Source: Myrmaecium sp. VS I D KN 1
Taxonomy: Eukaryota; Ascomycota; Dothideomycetes; Valsariales; Valsariaceae
Reading direction: 5' to 3'
Assembly (NCBI GenBank): GCA_019775845.1
Contig: JADQAV010000048.1
Location: 1-64,000, forward strand
DNA: 64,000 nucleotides
Position numbers and translations under genes: made by a program. This document shows positions 1-11,230 of the stretch, piece by piece. Under the pieces are notes generated by a model. The model searched no databases. It saw only the letters and a program-made list of their open reading frames with translations, and was not told where the DNA came from. Position 1 is the first letter of the stretch; the number at the start of each line of letters is the position of its first letter.

Positions 1-300
1 TGAGGGCAGAGTGCGCAGAGCTGCCTTGTAAAATGAGGGGGTCTAAAACCAATTCAGCTTGGTGCTTACATCACTGGGGTTGCTGATAGTAATCCGTGGG
101 GTGGCGTATAGTGTCTCCCCTCCTCACCTCTCCAGAGTCCAAGCAAGGGTGAAGGGGCTGACCAAAACACGCCCCACCCGTTCTCCACCTCACAAAATCA
201 CCCACAAACAAAAAAACCAAGCCAGCCGACCCACCCATGAAGCAGAAAAAGAAGAAAAAGAAGAGGAAAAAGAGAAAAAAAAAGAGAAGAACAGAAAAAA

Positions 301-436
301 TGAGGCTATCCCGACTTGAACGGAAAACCTTCTGGAAACCCCCTCTGTGCTATCCCAGAGACCTGGAAAGCCAAGAGAATGTGTGATATTCCACATGACA
401 CTGGAATCAGACGCGCTACCATTGCGCCATAGCCCC
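301..436 (-). tRNA. tRNA-Trp (CCA) with a 64-nt intron
   Basis: The minus strand folds as a tRNA. The 5' acceptor GGGGCTA (436-430) pairs with TAGCCTC before discriminator A at 301. The D arm is GCGC-AATGGTA-GCGC, and the T arm is TTCCG-TTCAAGT-CGGGA. The anticodon loop reads TTCCAG, giving anticodon CCA (tryptophan). Exon 1 is 436-401 and exon 2 is 336-301. The intron (400-337) follows position 37, the usual site, and contains TGGAAT, which can pair with ATTCCA in the anticodon region as expected for the tRNA splicing endonuclease. The mature length is 72 nt. One A-C mismatch falls at the base of the anticodon stem. The intron is long for a nuclear tRNA. Confidence 0.87.
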
Positions 437-1646
437 TATTTCTTGATTCTTCAACAGCATGCTGTGAGAAGACTGGTTGGTTGATGAGTAAGCGGGTTGT
501 GTTGCATTCTTATTGTGTTAGTGGTGGTGGTGGTGGTGGGTGAGCGGAGGCAGAAACGTGTTGTGCCTGAGGCGTCGAGGGTGTCGGCGCAGACACACCA
601 GCACCAGAGACAGCATGATATTTAGAACTACTTCTGATACTGAGTCACCCACTCCCGATCGCCTCTCAGTCGCCTCTTTTCCTCTCCCCTCCATCTCGCG
701 AGAGGAAGCGCCGGATCGGGCCGGGGTGAAACCGATCCATACCTCCACTGCGGCAAACGTGTTTCAAGGATCGTGCAGATCGGAGGAGGGGGTCTACCCT
801 ATAATCTATGTACAGTTTCGAAACAAGGTGTGAGTGAGGTGATGACGGTACGGGATTGATGGACTACTCGTTGATGAAGATGAGTAAGTATATCTCACTG
901 TACTGTGAGAGCAAGATGGATATTTCTCCATTTGCAGTACAGAGCACTGGTTGAACCTCATTCACACCCACCGGACGGCGGCGCCTCCATAACAATATGG
1001 CAGCCGTGCAAGCATGAAACAATCAATACACACACTCAAATACCCACCAGCCACTACTACTCCGTATATTAAAACCGAACAGGCCAGCGGGACGCACCTC
1101 CCGCAGTGGAGAAACTTCAACCTCTCATCGCACCAATCCGGATCGACCTTTCGCTCAGCCTTGTCCGCGGCAACGCGACACACCGCCCTCCTTACCTCCC
1201 TACCTCCACCTTCATATATAAGCTTGTATACAAGGAACGCTTCCGAAACGCGCCGGCGGGCCGGGTGTTATATGTACAATACTATGCATATTGGGGACCT
1301 TTTCGCTTTTTTTACTCGGGAAGGAAGGAAAGGTGCAGATCTGATCGGTTTTGGGGTATAGTGAATGAACACCCACAGACAGATAGCCTCCATCTGGCTG
1401 GTGCGGCGGGTAGACGAAACGGAATAGGTGGGTGGATGCAATCTATGCGATGCCGGGCCGTATGTCTCCTCTTAATGATGTGAGCCGTGCATCCGTTTCG
1501 TTTTATCCCCTATATCTCTAATATACATCTTGAAGCTATAGAGATTTATATATATCACTCCCTCACCCACAAACAAACCTTCCCTTCCCCATCCCTCTCC
1601 TTTACCCAACTTGTCCCACGGCGTCTTCATCCCTACCTCATCCGCC
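437..1646. other. Intergenic region upstream of the AA9 gene
   Basis: No convincing gene is present. The stretch holds a GTG trinucleotide run at about 521-540 and several AT-rich segments. Reading frames here are short and lack a recognisable domain. The downstream end is presumably the promoter and 5' leader of the AA9 gene. Confidence 0.6.
1545..1556 (+). promoter_or_regulatory. TATA-like element of the AA9 gene
   Basis: An AT-only block (TTTATATATATC) lies about 90 bp upstream of the AA9 ATG, a reasonable distance for a TATA box given a short leader. It is seen in sequence only; the transcription start is not known. Confidence 0.4.
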
Positions 1647-2545
1647 ATGAAGACTCTCGCCCTCCTTTCTGGCCTCGTGGCGCTGGTCGCCGGCCACGGT
1701 TACGTGGACAACGCGACCATCGGTGGTGAATTCTACGAGGTACATTACTCCCTCTCACACTCACACCCTCCCACTTCCAGCCAACATACCTAACATACCA
1801 CCCACCACAGTTCTACCAACCCTACACCGACCCCTACACCTCCCCAACCCCGGAGCGGATCTCCCGACCGATCCAAGGCAACGGGCCCGTCACCGACGTC
1901 ACGCTGATCGACCTGCAATGCGGCGGCGACACCGCCGACGGCGTCTCCGGCTCGCAGCCCGCCGCCCTGCACGCCCCCGCCGCCGCCGGCTCGACCGTGA
2001 CCTTACACTGGACCCTCTGGCCCACCTCGCACGTCGGGCCCGTGCTCACCTACATGGCCCGCTGTCCGGACACCGGGTGCGATGAGTGGTTGCCGGGGAC
2101 CGAGTACGTTCCTTTCCCTCCCCAAAAAAGCCCCCATTCCCCCCACAAACCTACCACCTACTAACCACCACCCCCCCTCCCCAACAGCGCCGTCTGGTTC
2201 AAAATCGCCGAAGCCGGGCGGAACGGCACGAGCTCCATCTGGGGCGACACGCCGCTCATGAGCGCGGGCAACAGCGGGTACCAATACACGATCCCCTCTT
2301 GCCTGAAACCGGGTTACTATCTCGTGCGGCACGAGATCATCGCCCTGCATGCGGCGTACACCTACCCCGGCGCGCAGTTCTACCCGGGGTGCCATCAGCT
2401 GAATGTGAGTGGGAGTGGAACCACCGTGCCGGCGGATTTGGTGAGTTTCCCCGGTGCGTATAATGGGAGTGATCCCGGGATTACGTATGATGCGTATCAG
2501 GCGACGACGTATACGTTGCCGGGGCCGGAGGTGTTTAGTTGTTGA
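1647..2545 (+). CDS. AA9 lytic polysaccharide monooxygenase (secreted, copper)
   Basis: This predicted secreted copper enzyme cleaves cellulose or related glucans oxidatively. Exons are 1647-1739, 1811-2103 and 2188-2545, with phases that join cleanly to give 247 aa. An in-frame ATG exists at 1611, but 1647 gives a proper signal peptide ending ...VALVAG, so that His17 (HGYV) becomes the mature N-terminal histidine of the copper brace. His105 in SHVGP is the second brace histidine, and Tyr194 in QFY is the axial tyrosine. His183 and Gln192 are the conserved second-sphere residues. Cysteines at 68 and 197 sit in the family positions. The protein is a bare catalytic domain with no cellulose-binding module. 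Family membership is established by motifs; substrate and regioselectivity cannot be read from sequence. Confidence 0.93.
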
Positions 2546-3390
2546 GTGTGGTGAGGGGAGAGAGAGGTGGAAAGAGGGGGGATGGGTTGGAGATTGGAGA
2601 ATGGGATTCTTTCCCGTGTTGACAGATTCATGGAGACTTGGTGGATGATGGGGTGAAGTGATACAAGCTGTTGTATGTAGCAGAAACAATTCGATATCAA
2701 TCACAAAGAAAGAAAGATGGGGAGAGAAAACAAGCCAAGTAAGGTATGGAGGACATGATCATTCACTCACAATATCCTCATATAATTTCTCTCCTCTTCC
2801 TGAACAAAACTAAAATATCACCACCTTAGCCACATAGAAAAGCATCGCCAGGCTGCACGGTCCTCCAAACCCGCATACTCCTCCTGCCATGTGACAGCTG
2901 CGTGTGTCGACCTACAACCTTGTCCACACCACGAGGCTGCATCGTTTTCGCCTCCGCCATAAAGAACACGCCCTCCGCCATGCCACTCCTGACCAACGCG
3001 CATGGCACCGGCAGCGAGCCCGGGACCCGAGTCTGCGCCACTATACGACGTACAAACCCTCGATTATACTCTCATTACTGGACGAAGCAGAGTAGCCCTC
3101 AAGTACAAAACCCAACGCCTCGCCTCCGCCCTTCACGAGGACGGAAGAACGGTGGTGCAAGAGAAGTCAGGCATGCACTATGTCGGGTCAGTCACACGCG
3201 CTCAGCTTGCACAATGCGGCCTCAATGCTGTGAGGGGGATGATACTTCGCACTAGGTAGCCAGCGGGACATAAAACCTGAGCCGCATACACACCCACACT
3301 CATAAAAACCGAGACAGAAAAAGACACACACACACACCCAGACACACCCAAACCCGACCCAAAAAGAAAGAGACTCGCCCCACAACAGCC
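2546..3390. other. Intergenic region, no gene recognised
   Basis: This is the 3' region of the AA9 gene followed by about 700 bp with only short overlapping reading frames on both strands. The last 90 bp before 3391 are A/C-rich, typical of a fungal 5' leader. Nothing else is seen. Confidence 0.55.
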
Positions 3391-5421
3391 ATGCCACCAC
3401 AACAACCCCCAACAACCTTCCTCACCACCCCCATCCTCGCCAACGCCCACAGCATCTCCCCCGCACACATCCTCACGCAACTCTGCGACCTACGCGCCTA
3501 CCTCCCCACCTCGCTCTTCCACCAAGAAATCCTCAGCACCTTCTACCTGACACACCTGAGCCGGGTGGTTCAAGCCGGGGTGGTTCTATCAGCCACACAC
3601 CCCCTTCTCCAAAAAACCTCCCCCCATCCCTCCTCCCGCCTCCACCCCTCCACCCGGCCAGAGATCCGCCTCCCAGCCTCGCATCCGCTGGCGCCGTATC
3701 TACCTGCTGGTGGCGCGGTGCCGTGGTTGGGGGAGGGACCGTTGTTTTTTGATGGGGGGACGTAGGTGCCGATGGGGGAGAACACGGGGAGGCCGGTGGG
3801 GGTGAGGGGGGGAGTGAGGGTGGTGGGGGTTTGGCCGGAGAAGGTGGTTTGGTGAGTTGGTGGGGAGGAGGGGGAGGGGGAAGAGGGGGGAGTGGCAGAG
3901 GGGGGAGTGGCAGAGGGGGGAGTGGCAGAGGGGGAGGTGGATGTGAAAGCTAGAGTGAAGGATGGAGAGGTGGAGGATAGGAGAGACGCCCTGGAAGATG
4001 ACAATGCAGGGGACGATATGGGTACGGATGTGGATTCATTCTACTACACGACCGATGGGATGGATTACTCGGATGACGACGAGGATATCTATGAGACGGA
4101 GGTCGAAACACCAAACTTCCGCTGTGATGCCGAGGATGATGCCACGGTAGTGGAAGAGGTGGAAGAACAGGAAAAGGAGCAGCAGAACGGCTTAGATCAC
4201 CATCTGCCGCAGCAACAGAAGCAGCAGCTGGGGAAGCGAAAGTATCCTGATCACCATCAACCGGCGCCGCCGCCGAAGCGGCAGCAGCAGCAGCAGGAGC
4301 AGCAGAACCAACAACCAAAACAACGACCGAACGCAGCTCCATCAGCGCTGTCCGGATACCCAGTCACCACCTCTATCTCCACATCCAAGGCTTCTTTCAC
4401 GGCCGCAAAAACCACCATCCCCTCCTCATCATCCGTCCCCTTCTCCTCAAAACCCATCTCCTCCACCTCCCTCCCCTCCTTCCAGCGGTCCCCTTACCCT
4501 TTCACCTTCGCTCCCTTTCCCTTCTCGCTCTATACCCACTCCAGAACCGCTACATCCGGACCGACATCCAGCACGCACACCAACTCCATCCCAAGCGGCG
4601 ATGTCCCTCCGATACCATCTCAATCCGGGCCAACGGCTAGAACACATACCGGGTCGATTCAGGGCAGTAATGCTTGGCTGTGTGTTAGCGGGGATAAAGA
4701 CCAGGGCCACGAGAAGGACAAGACCAACGACAAGCACAACGACAAGCACAACGACGAGCAAATCGACCAGGACAATGGTCTTGGGCATAAGCGGCAGTGC
4801 CGGTTGCAGCAGCAGCAGCAGAAGACATGGCAGCAGCAGCTCAGAACCCAGCAACAGACGCGGCACCAGCAGAAGCACCGCCAGCATCAGCAGTCACAGC
4901 AGCAGGAGACGAGGCAGCAGAAAGAACAGGAGCACCACCAGCCTCAGCATCAGGAGCAGCCGCAGAACCAGCAAAACCAGCAGCAGCACCAGAAGACGCG
5001 GCAGGAGCAGCAGCAGCAGCCACGCCAACCTCAGAATCAACAACCCCACGATCCAGCGCAGCAGGCCGACTTCCCCTGCACCAACCCATCCTCCACCATC
5101 AACTCCACCCTGAATTCCTTCGACTCCTCCATAAGGTCTACCAACCACTCGTCCGCCAACGCTTCCTCCACCCTCAACCTCCCCTCATCCATGGACATCA
5201 ACACCAACTCCACTACCCTCGACTCCACCACCTCCAACCTCCCCCCCATGCACTCCACGAACTCCACCCTCAACTTCCCCTTCCCCACATCCCCCTTCAA
5301 CACATTCCCCTCCTTCAACTCCATCGACATCCCCTCCCTCGACGCCATCAACGACGTAACCGATGAGCAAGCGCTGCGCGCACTGTTTTTGGATCCGTGT
5401 TGGGATTGGGGTGTGTGCTAA
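3391..5421 (+). CDS. Q/N-rich low-complexity protein, reading frame interrupted twice
   Basis: The product is not recognised. ATG 3391 opens a frame to TAG at 3763. The same frame continues to TGA at 3853 and then stays open to 5421. The stretch between the stops still has coding-like composition. Both stops lie inside donor-like hexamers (GTAGGT at 3762, GTGAGT at 3852), so one or two introns are possible, but no acceptor fits well because the following DNA is purine-rich; nonsense mutation is the alternative. The downstream part has three direct 15-nt repeats (3885-3930), an acidic patch, a basic GKRKYP...PPKR segment that may be a nuclear signal, long Q/H-rich tracts (4190-5060) and a Ser/Thr/Asn-rich tail. 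It ends in a more ordered DEQALRALFLDPCWDWG segment. This composition is common in nuclear regulators, but no DNA-binding domain is visible. Confidence 0.5.
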
Positions 5422-6373
5422 GCTGAAGCTGAAGCTGAGGCTTGGAAGCTCGAGCTTTAGGGTTAAAGCTGGAGCTTAAGCTTTAAAGCTCAAGTCAACG
5501 CTAAGTTAGACGGACTGCCCGGGGAGGACGTTGGTGGTTGGATGGGTAGGTGGGCGAGCGGTGTTGGGTTTGCTTTGTTGAAGGAAGGGGGGTGGGGAGG
5601 TGGAAGGGATGGGCAGGGGGGGGAGGGAGGCGCAGGGTGGAGGGGGGAGGTTGGATCTGGAAGATGGGAAGGAGGGGTGGTTGAAGGGAATGGAAAGAGG
5701 ATGAGGGGATAAGGGGGGAGCATGGCACGGCGGCGTCTACGAGGAGATGAGACATCATCGATCTCCAATAGCAGCAAAGCCACAGTAACAGAACCCAAGC
5801 AACAGCAAGTATTCTTATTCCTGTTCCGCATGTACGAGGGAAAATAACGGAAAGGAAAAAGAAGAAGAAGAGAAGGAAGACGAGGAAGAAGAAAGAAAGA
5901 AGCCTTGATGCACTAACCAGCTTTCCTTCATCCATCCGGCATCTCCCATGCATAGCATACGTTATTTTAGCTCGTTTGAGTTGAACTTTGTTCATTCATT
6001 CACTGTTCACGGGTTGCTAGTTACTGCTCCCAGCAAAAGCGACGAGGAAAGAAGAAAAAGGAAAAAGGAAAAGACTTTCATATCCATTGCTCCGCTCCGT
6101 GTGACGCTGAGTCAGTATACACGAAAAGAGCGGGCTTACTTAGACAAGAAACCCGTAAGCAAAAGGAAAAGTGGAGAGTGGAATACAAAATTTCTTGTGT
6201 TTTGCCATGCCACGTTGAAACCTCTGTTTGTCCTTTCAGTAGGGTGCTTTTGTTCTCTCTTCCGGACCTCACTTGCCATTGAGCAAATAGGACCGTGGGA
6301 AAGGTTGGTATCAACGATCCGTGGGAAGTTCTGTAATGTAACGGTGCCAGGCAGAACAGAAGACACACAACCA
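5422..6373. other. Intergenic region with AGCT-rich short repeats
   Basis: Directly after the Q-rich ORF, about 5418-5495 is a run of AGCT-containing hexamers and small palindromes (for example AGCTTTAAAGCT). The remainder is purine- or pyrimidine-skewed DNA with no supportable gene. The end nearest 6373 is the 3' region of the zinc-knuckle gene. Confidence 0.5.
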
Positions 6374-7475
6374 CTACCAGCCCTCATCCTCATCATCCTC
6401 GTCATCATCCGCAGGAACAGCAGTAGCGGTTTCAATGACGGCTTGCGCAGTAGTAGTAGTAGTAGCATCATGAGCATCAGCGACAGCATCTCCAAAGCCC
6501 TCCTCCACCGAAGAAGAAGCAGGAGCATGGAAGCCATCAGCCTTGCCAGCACCGGAGTTCGCATCGGCAGCAGGAGCAGGAGCATCCCACTCAGCATTAT
6601 CCCAGGCTCCACCAGAAGTCGCAGGTGCAGCGTTCCAGTCACCCGCGGCTGCAACAGAGCCAGCAGCGTTCCAATCGCCGGCCACTTCGGGAGCGTCCGT
6701 CGCCCAACCACCGGCAGTGCCGACGTCGGTGGGATCAAGGACGGCGCCGCCGACATAGCCTGCGAATTCATCTTCCTTGGCGGGTTCGGTGCACCGTTTG
6801 CGGGTGTGGCCCTCTGCGTGAGATGGTCAGTGGTCATTCCTACACAGCGAAACAAAGAGGTATAACAAAAAACTTACTCCGTCCACAATTGTCGCAGGTG
6901 ACACGCGACCAGTCCTTGGGCTGCGGACACTCCTTAGCCATGTGGCCCTTGCCATCACAGTTGCGGCACTTCATGACCCTCGGATGAGGACACTCGCGGG
7001 CGATATGTCCAACCTCGTCGCAGTTATGGCACGCGCGTCCGCCGCCGTTGCTCGGGTTTGGGCAGTCGGCCTTGCGATGGCCGGTCTGGCCGCACTTGAA
7101 GCACGCGTTGGCCGGAGGGGCGCCGCTGCCGCCGCCGCCGCCGCCACCGGCAGGTCCGCCACGAGGGTGCGCGGTCACTTGAGTGTATCCGCCGCTGGCC
7201 ATGTCGGCGACGTCGTTGGCTTGGTCGGCCCAGGATTCGCCGGCGGCCTGGCCGGAGGTGGCAGCCCAGTCGGCGATGCGGGTGGACATGTCCTTTTCCT
7301 TTTGCGCGAGAGCGGCCTCGCGGGCGGCGAGCTCGGCGTTGCGCTTGTGCGCCTTGCCGTTCTGGTGGGTGTTCCAGTCCTTGGTCTTGATGGTGCGAGT
7401 GCAGGTCACGCACTCGGTCCATTCGGGTTTGATGTCCTTGACCGGAGCATACGGGTTAGATCCGCCCCACTCCAT
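6374..7475 (-). CDS. Zinc-knuckle nucleic-acid-binding protein with U1-type finger
   Basis: Exons are 7475-6878 and 6813-6374 (345 aa); the donor is GTAAGT and the junction restores a perfect fourth knuckle. The N-terminus holds a C2-H2 finger of the U1/matrin type (Cys22, Cys25, His37, His43). A Gly-rich linker leads to four CCHC knuckles (C-x2-C-x4-H-x4-C) starting at about residues 125, 149, 170 and 194. The C-terminus is Ala/Asp-rich with WNAA repeats and ends in an acidic DDDEDDEDEGW tail. Knuckle arrays of this kind, as in CNBP and Byr3/Gis2, bind single-stranded RNA or DNA. The combination with a U1-type finger resembles fungal proteins annotated as CnjB-like zinc-knuckle factors. A 5'-UTR intron at about 7809-7593 is plausible (GTGAGT donor, CAG acceptor). 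Confidence 0.88.
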
Positions 7476-8994
7476 GATGGTTGTCCTTGGTAGGGTGTTG
7501 TCTGTAGTCGAATGGGTGGACTGAAAATGAGGTTTTTGACGCTCACTCAGGCGCGAGTTGACGGGTACAGAGGGAGATACAGTCGATGTTCGCTGGAACA
7601 AAAACGACGTTAGCAACCGTCAAATCAGGTAATGTAAAAAGGCAACCGAGGCCTCGAGTGATGCGATTGACCACGGAAGGCTCGACCGACGTGTCGTCGT
7701 TCGCCGTGAGTGTTTCCACTCCCGTCACATCACGTCGGCGCGCGTCGCAGTCGCAACACGTCCAGCGAGACCGACACTCAGACAGCAAAGCAAAAGGACG
7801 ACAACTCACCTCAACAGAAAACACCGTCCGGAACGCACAGTGACGAAGCTGGAAACGAGGACGTGGCAGAAAGTGTAGCGTGGAGAAAGGTGAGAAGTGG
7901 AGGAAAGAAGGAAGCAAAAAGAAGGAAAAGGTGATGTGAAGAAGTGACGACGAGCCCGAAAGAAATAGCAAACGAAGCGACCGCACGGCAAGGCAACGGA
8001 CGGGACGGACGGGCCCCTGTCACGGGGACGGGCTGAGGCTGAGACGGGAACGGCATCTTTACCTAAGGTATATATCAACCTGAGGCAGGAAGGAGGCGGG
8101 AAGAGGAAGGGGCAGAAATGACTTGGATGCCCTGACTGAAAGTAGGTATGACGCACTTGACTATTTTGGATAGAACGAAGATAAACGATATAAAGAAACC
8201 GACATGGTAGTAGTAAGGACCATACTGTATGTACTGAGGTATGTGCTACTACTAATATCCGCCGATGAATCCGATCGTCGGCTATAGGAAACATAAAATA
8301 CCAGTACTTACCTTACCAAAGAAGCCCTCCGATCGGATAGTACAGTACATAATGCACCTACCGCACGCACCGACAGCAGTACGGTAGTAGGATCTCCGAA
8401 GAAGGGGAGAAAAAAAAAGGAAGAAGAGAAAGAAAAAAGCACGGCGGGAAGCCGCATGACACAACGCCCTCTCCCGTCCGAGCCGGACAAGAAAAGCACC
8501 GAGACAAACAAAAGAAAAGAAACAAACGAGACCAGACGACTGACGAGAAACGACACACGGGAGGACAGGGGTAGCAAACAGCAAACAGTAAAGAGCAGCA
8601 GCTAAGACCAAACCAAGAACCGAACATGAGACACGGGCCGAGGAGGACGAGGGAGGGCAAGGGAAAGAACTGATGTGAGTACTCCCGTCACAGGCCGGCA
8701 GTACGACAGGAGGTCGGTCGTACCTAGTCTAATACACCGCCAATTCATGCGCTCCCGCTCCCGCTCCCGCTCCCGCCTCGGCGGATACGGTACTTAGCCT
8801 GCCAGGTCATTCATATATAGAAGCCCCGAAACGGTAATTAAAGCATGCCAAACGAGAATTCACAAGGAGAAAGAAAGAAAAAGAAAGAGGAAAAAGAAAT
8901 ATGATATAAGATATAAGGGAATCAAAAGAGAGAGAAAGAGAAAAAAAAATGCAGCGTGAGAAACAAGAAAAAAAAACAGATAAATCCACCCCCC
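7476..8994. other. 5' region of the zinc-knuckle gene and intergenic DNA
   Basis: The first 350 bp are probably leader and 5'-UTR intron of the zinc-knuckle gene. Beyond that I see no gene. About 8751-8775 is a CCGCTC hexamer run. About 8865-8950 is A/G-rich and flanks the convergent 3' end of the membrane-protein gene. Confidence 0.5.
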
Positions 8995-9945
8995 TCACCA
9001 CCCCTCCCCCTCTCCCTCATCCCCCACAACCCCACCCGCAAACCCCACAACCCTCACCCCCACCCCCTCCACCGCCCTCCTCACCTCCTCCTCCTCCTCC
9101 CACCCCCACCCTCCGTCCACCAGCAAACCAGGCACAACAACCTTCACCTCGCCCGCCCAGCCCGCCACTTCCTCCCCCTGCCGCCGCCACTGCAACTGCT
9201 GTGCAATCACCGCCTCTACGGCCGCCGCCGCGACTGCGGTTAGTGGGTCGAGATCCATGCCCTGTGCGTGGGCTAGTTGTGTTGCGGGGCGACGGGCGCG
9301 ACCACGGGAGGAGGGTGAGGAGGTGGAAGAGGAGGCAGGGGAGGGAGGATGGGGCGGATGGAACAACGACGCCCTGGAGGAGGTTTGGATCAGCATTCGG
9401 CTGCACGCGAATAATAATAGAATCCCGGATAGCGCATCGCTTGGTGTTTTTGGAAAAGAAAGAGGGGGCTAGGCTATCTAAGGCGGGACGAGAACTTACG
9501 GCAGCGCGAGCACGCGCATAGTTTCCTTGTACGCAGAGGAGCCGGGGATGTGCAGCTCCGGCGGCGGGTGCTGGGTTTTCGTGTGGGGATGGTGCAGGGT
9601 TGCGGTGCTATGGGTTGGACGGAATAGACGTTAGGGGAGGAGGAGAATTGGTTCGATGCGATTTTAGTAGGAGGTAACGTACGCAAAAGTAGGGTGGAAT
9701 GTGAGGATCATGATGGGGATTTCTTGGTGGTGGTCATGGTGATGGTGATGGCTGAGATGCGAGAGATAGCTGTGCAGGCTGGACGGAGGGAGGAGGTAGC
9801 AGAGCAAGAGTAGTAGGAGGAGGGAGTCGATGATGAGGAGGATGGTGTTGCTGTTCTTTGGTCCTGCATCTGGAGAGTCTTGGTGATTCGGTGGGATGCT
9901 GGGTTGCTGCTTCGTCGTCTTCGCTTCCGTGGTTGAGGCGGACAT
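8995..9945 (-). CDS. Hypothetical single-pass membrane protein
   Basis: This three-exon gene (9945-9683, 9607-9500, 9400-8995) has GTACGT and GTAAGT donors and phases that fit exactly (258 aa). It is not recognised. Residues 1-34 are polar; a Leu-rich hydrophobic segment near 36-52 (ILLIIDSLLLLLLLCYLL) should span a membrane. A cluster of histidines (HHHHHDHH) follows immediately, then a Pro/His-rich linker and a short ordered piece (GSSAYKETMRVLALP). The C-terminal part is a Ser/Pro linker followed by an Ala/Glu-rich region with helix-like MDLDPLTAVAAAAVEAVIAQQLQWR and a Gly/Val/Glu-rich end. An in-frame ATG at 10035 would add 30 residues; 9945 is preferred as the simpler start. The matched exon phases are the main evidence that the gene is real. 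Confidence 0.68.
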
Positions 9946-10203
9946 CTTGCGGGACTGCGCATTGGACTGGAACGGAGGGAAAGTCGAGATGGGAAGGGCA
10001 TTTTGTATTGAGTTATACAGTAGGTAAATGAGCACGCGAGCACTATCTAAATAAAGGAAGGTTGAAGGATGTAAGGTTCGCGAAGGAATGCGGGAGAGTA
10101 GGTTGGCGTTGGAGCGGAAGCGTTAAGGTCAGGTTAGGTATACTCTCTATCCTGGCGTGCCTGGGCGGACGTTGGCGCGTCGCGTCAAGCGGAAATAAGC
10201 GGT
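9946..10203. other. Intergenic spacer left of the inverted-repeat transposon
   Basis: This is the probable promoter of the minus-strand membrane-protein gene. I see nothing else in it. Confidence 0.4.
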
Positions 10204-10614
10204 GGTCTGCCCTTACCTCAGTTAAACTCAGCCGAACGATTGTTGAGCAGCCAATCAGGGTGGTCGATACTGCGTAAGGAACCCCGATGGTAATCGGGGT
10301 CTGAGAGACTTTGGCGCTATTTTATATATCGGCGCGGATAGCTTTTTATAGTAAAGTAGACGTGATTTTCTAAGAATTCGAGCGTAGTAACCACGGCGTA
10401 CTATTTATTACTTTCTATATAGATTTAAAGCGCTTATTCTATACTCTATTCGATCAGATTTCTGCTAATTAATACGCGTGTTTAAGAGGCTTTTTTACGG
10501 GTTCTTTCGCAGGCTTTCTCGCAGACTTCCTCGTAAGCCTGCCGCAGCCTCTTAAGGCTTACTCGCAGGCCCTTTCGCAGGCTCGCTCGCAGGCCCTCAG
10601 AGCGCCCTCAGGCC

Positions 10615-10710
10615 ACGCAGGCTTCCACGCAGGCTTCCACGCAGGCTTACACGCAGGCTTACACGCAGCCCCCCTCGCAGCCCCCCTCGCAGGCCCCCTC
10701 GCAGGCCTGT
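10615..10710. repeat. 12-bp tandem array (ACGCAGGCTTCC type), 8 units
   Basis: Eight consecutive 12-bp units based on ACGCAGGCTTCC drift gradually through ACGCAGGCTTAC and TCGCAGCCCCCC to TCGCAGGCCCCC. Degenerate units extend left to about 10510. It lies inside the inverted-repeat transposon. Confidence 0.88.
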
Positions 10711-10714
10711 TTGT

Positions 10715-10803
10715 AAGCCCTCAGGTGCCCCTGAGGGCTCCCTGAGGGCTCCCTGAGGGCCTCCCTGAGGGCCCCCTGGGAGCCCCTGAGGGCCCTCTAA
10801 GGG
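10715..10803. repeat. CCCTGAGGG-type tandem and palindromic array
   Basis: Repeated CCCTGAGGGC units, spaced about 11-15 bp and each nearly palindromic, follow the 12-bp array within the transposon. The array could form hairpins. Confidence 0.75.
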
Positions 10804-11230
10804 CCATTTTCAACCATTAAAAAGGGCACCAGGTGGAAGTCACGCAGGCCTTCTAGTATCCCCTGTGAGTAAGGGCCCTCACCAGTATCGTGGCGTTAGT
10901 AGTAGTAGTAAAAAGGAGGGTTAAAAGGGGAGAAGTCCGCACCGCTATATAAATTTAAAATCGCCTTAAAAGAATAGCCGCCTTATAATTAACGCCGTGA
11001 ATAAAAAGCTATTTATATCATTAGATAAAGTATATTTATATCTAAAGGGTATTAAGTTTCTAGAGCTTAATATTACGTCGTTAACTTTTTATAATTTTTT
11101 GAAGTAATTAAAATCGGCTTTTTAAAAGAAGTGCGTTCCGTAATAAGGCGCCAAAAGATCTCAGACTAACTTGAGATAGCCGTATCAATACGCCAAAGTT
11201 GGTCTGAGCTCGCTGAGGTAAGGTCTGCCC

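Larger units (their letters stand above)
10204..11230. mobile_element. Non-autonomous DNA transposon with 9-bp target duplication
   Basis: The element spans 10213-11221 (1009 bp). It is flanked by identical 9-bp copies of GGTCTGCCC (10204-10212 and 11222-11230). Its ends are inverted: TTACCTCAG...CTCAG.C..AAC on the left matches the complement of the right end over about 26 bp with a few differences. A second block, GTCTGAGA..CTTTGGCGC at 10299-10322, matches inverted at 11142-11166, so the terminal repeats are long and imperfect. No transposase or other long frame is present. The arms are very AT-rich with many TpA steps, while the middle is a GC-rich tandem array. A 9-bp duplication is typical of Mutator-like elements; hAT elements make 8 bp. 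This is a plain DNA transposon derivative, not virus-like. Confidence 0.72.

Noticed and set aside
3570-4004. 144-codon Ser/Thr/Pro-rich minus-strand frame
   Set aside because: Complement of the G-rich repeat region in the Q-rich ORF; the plus frame is continuous on both sides in one phase.
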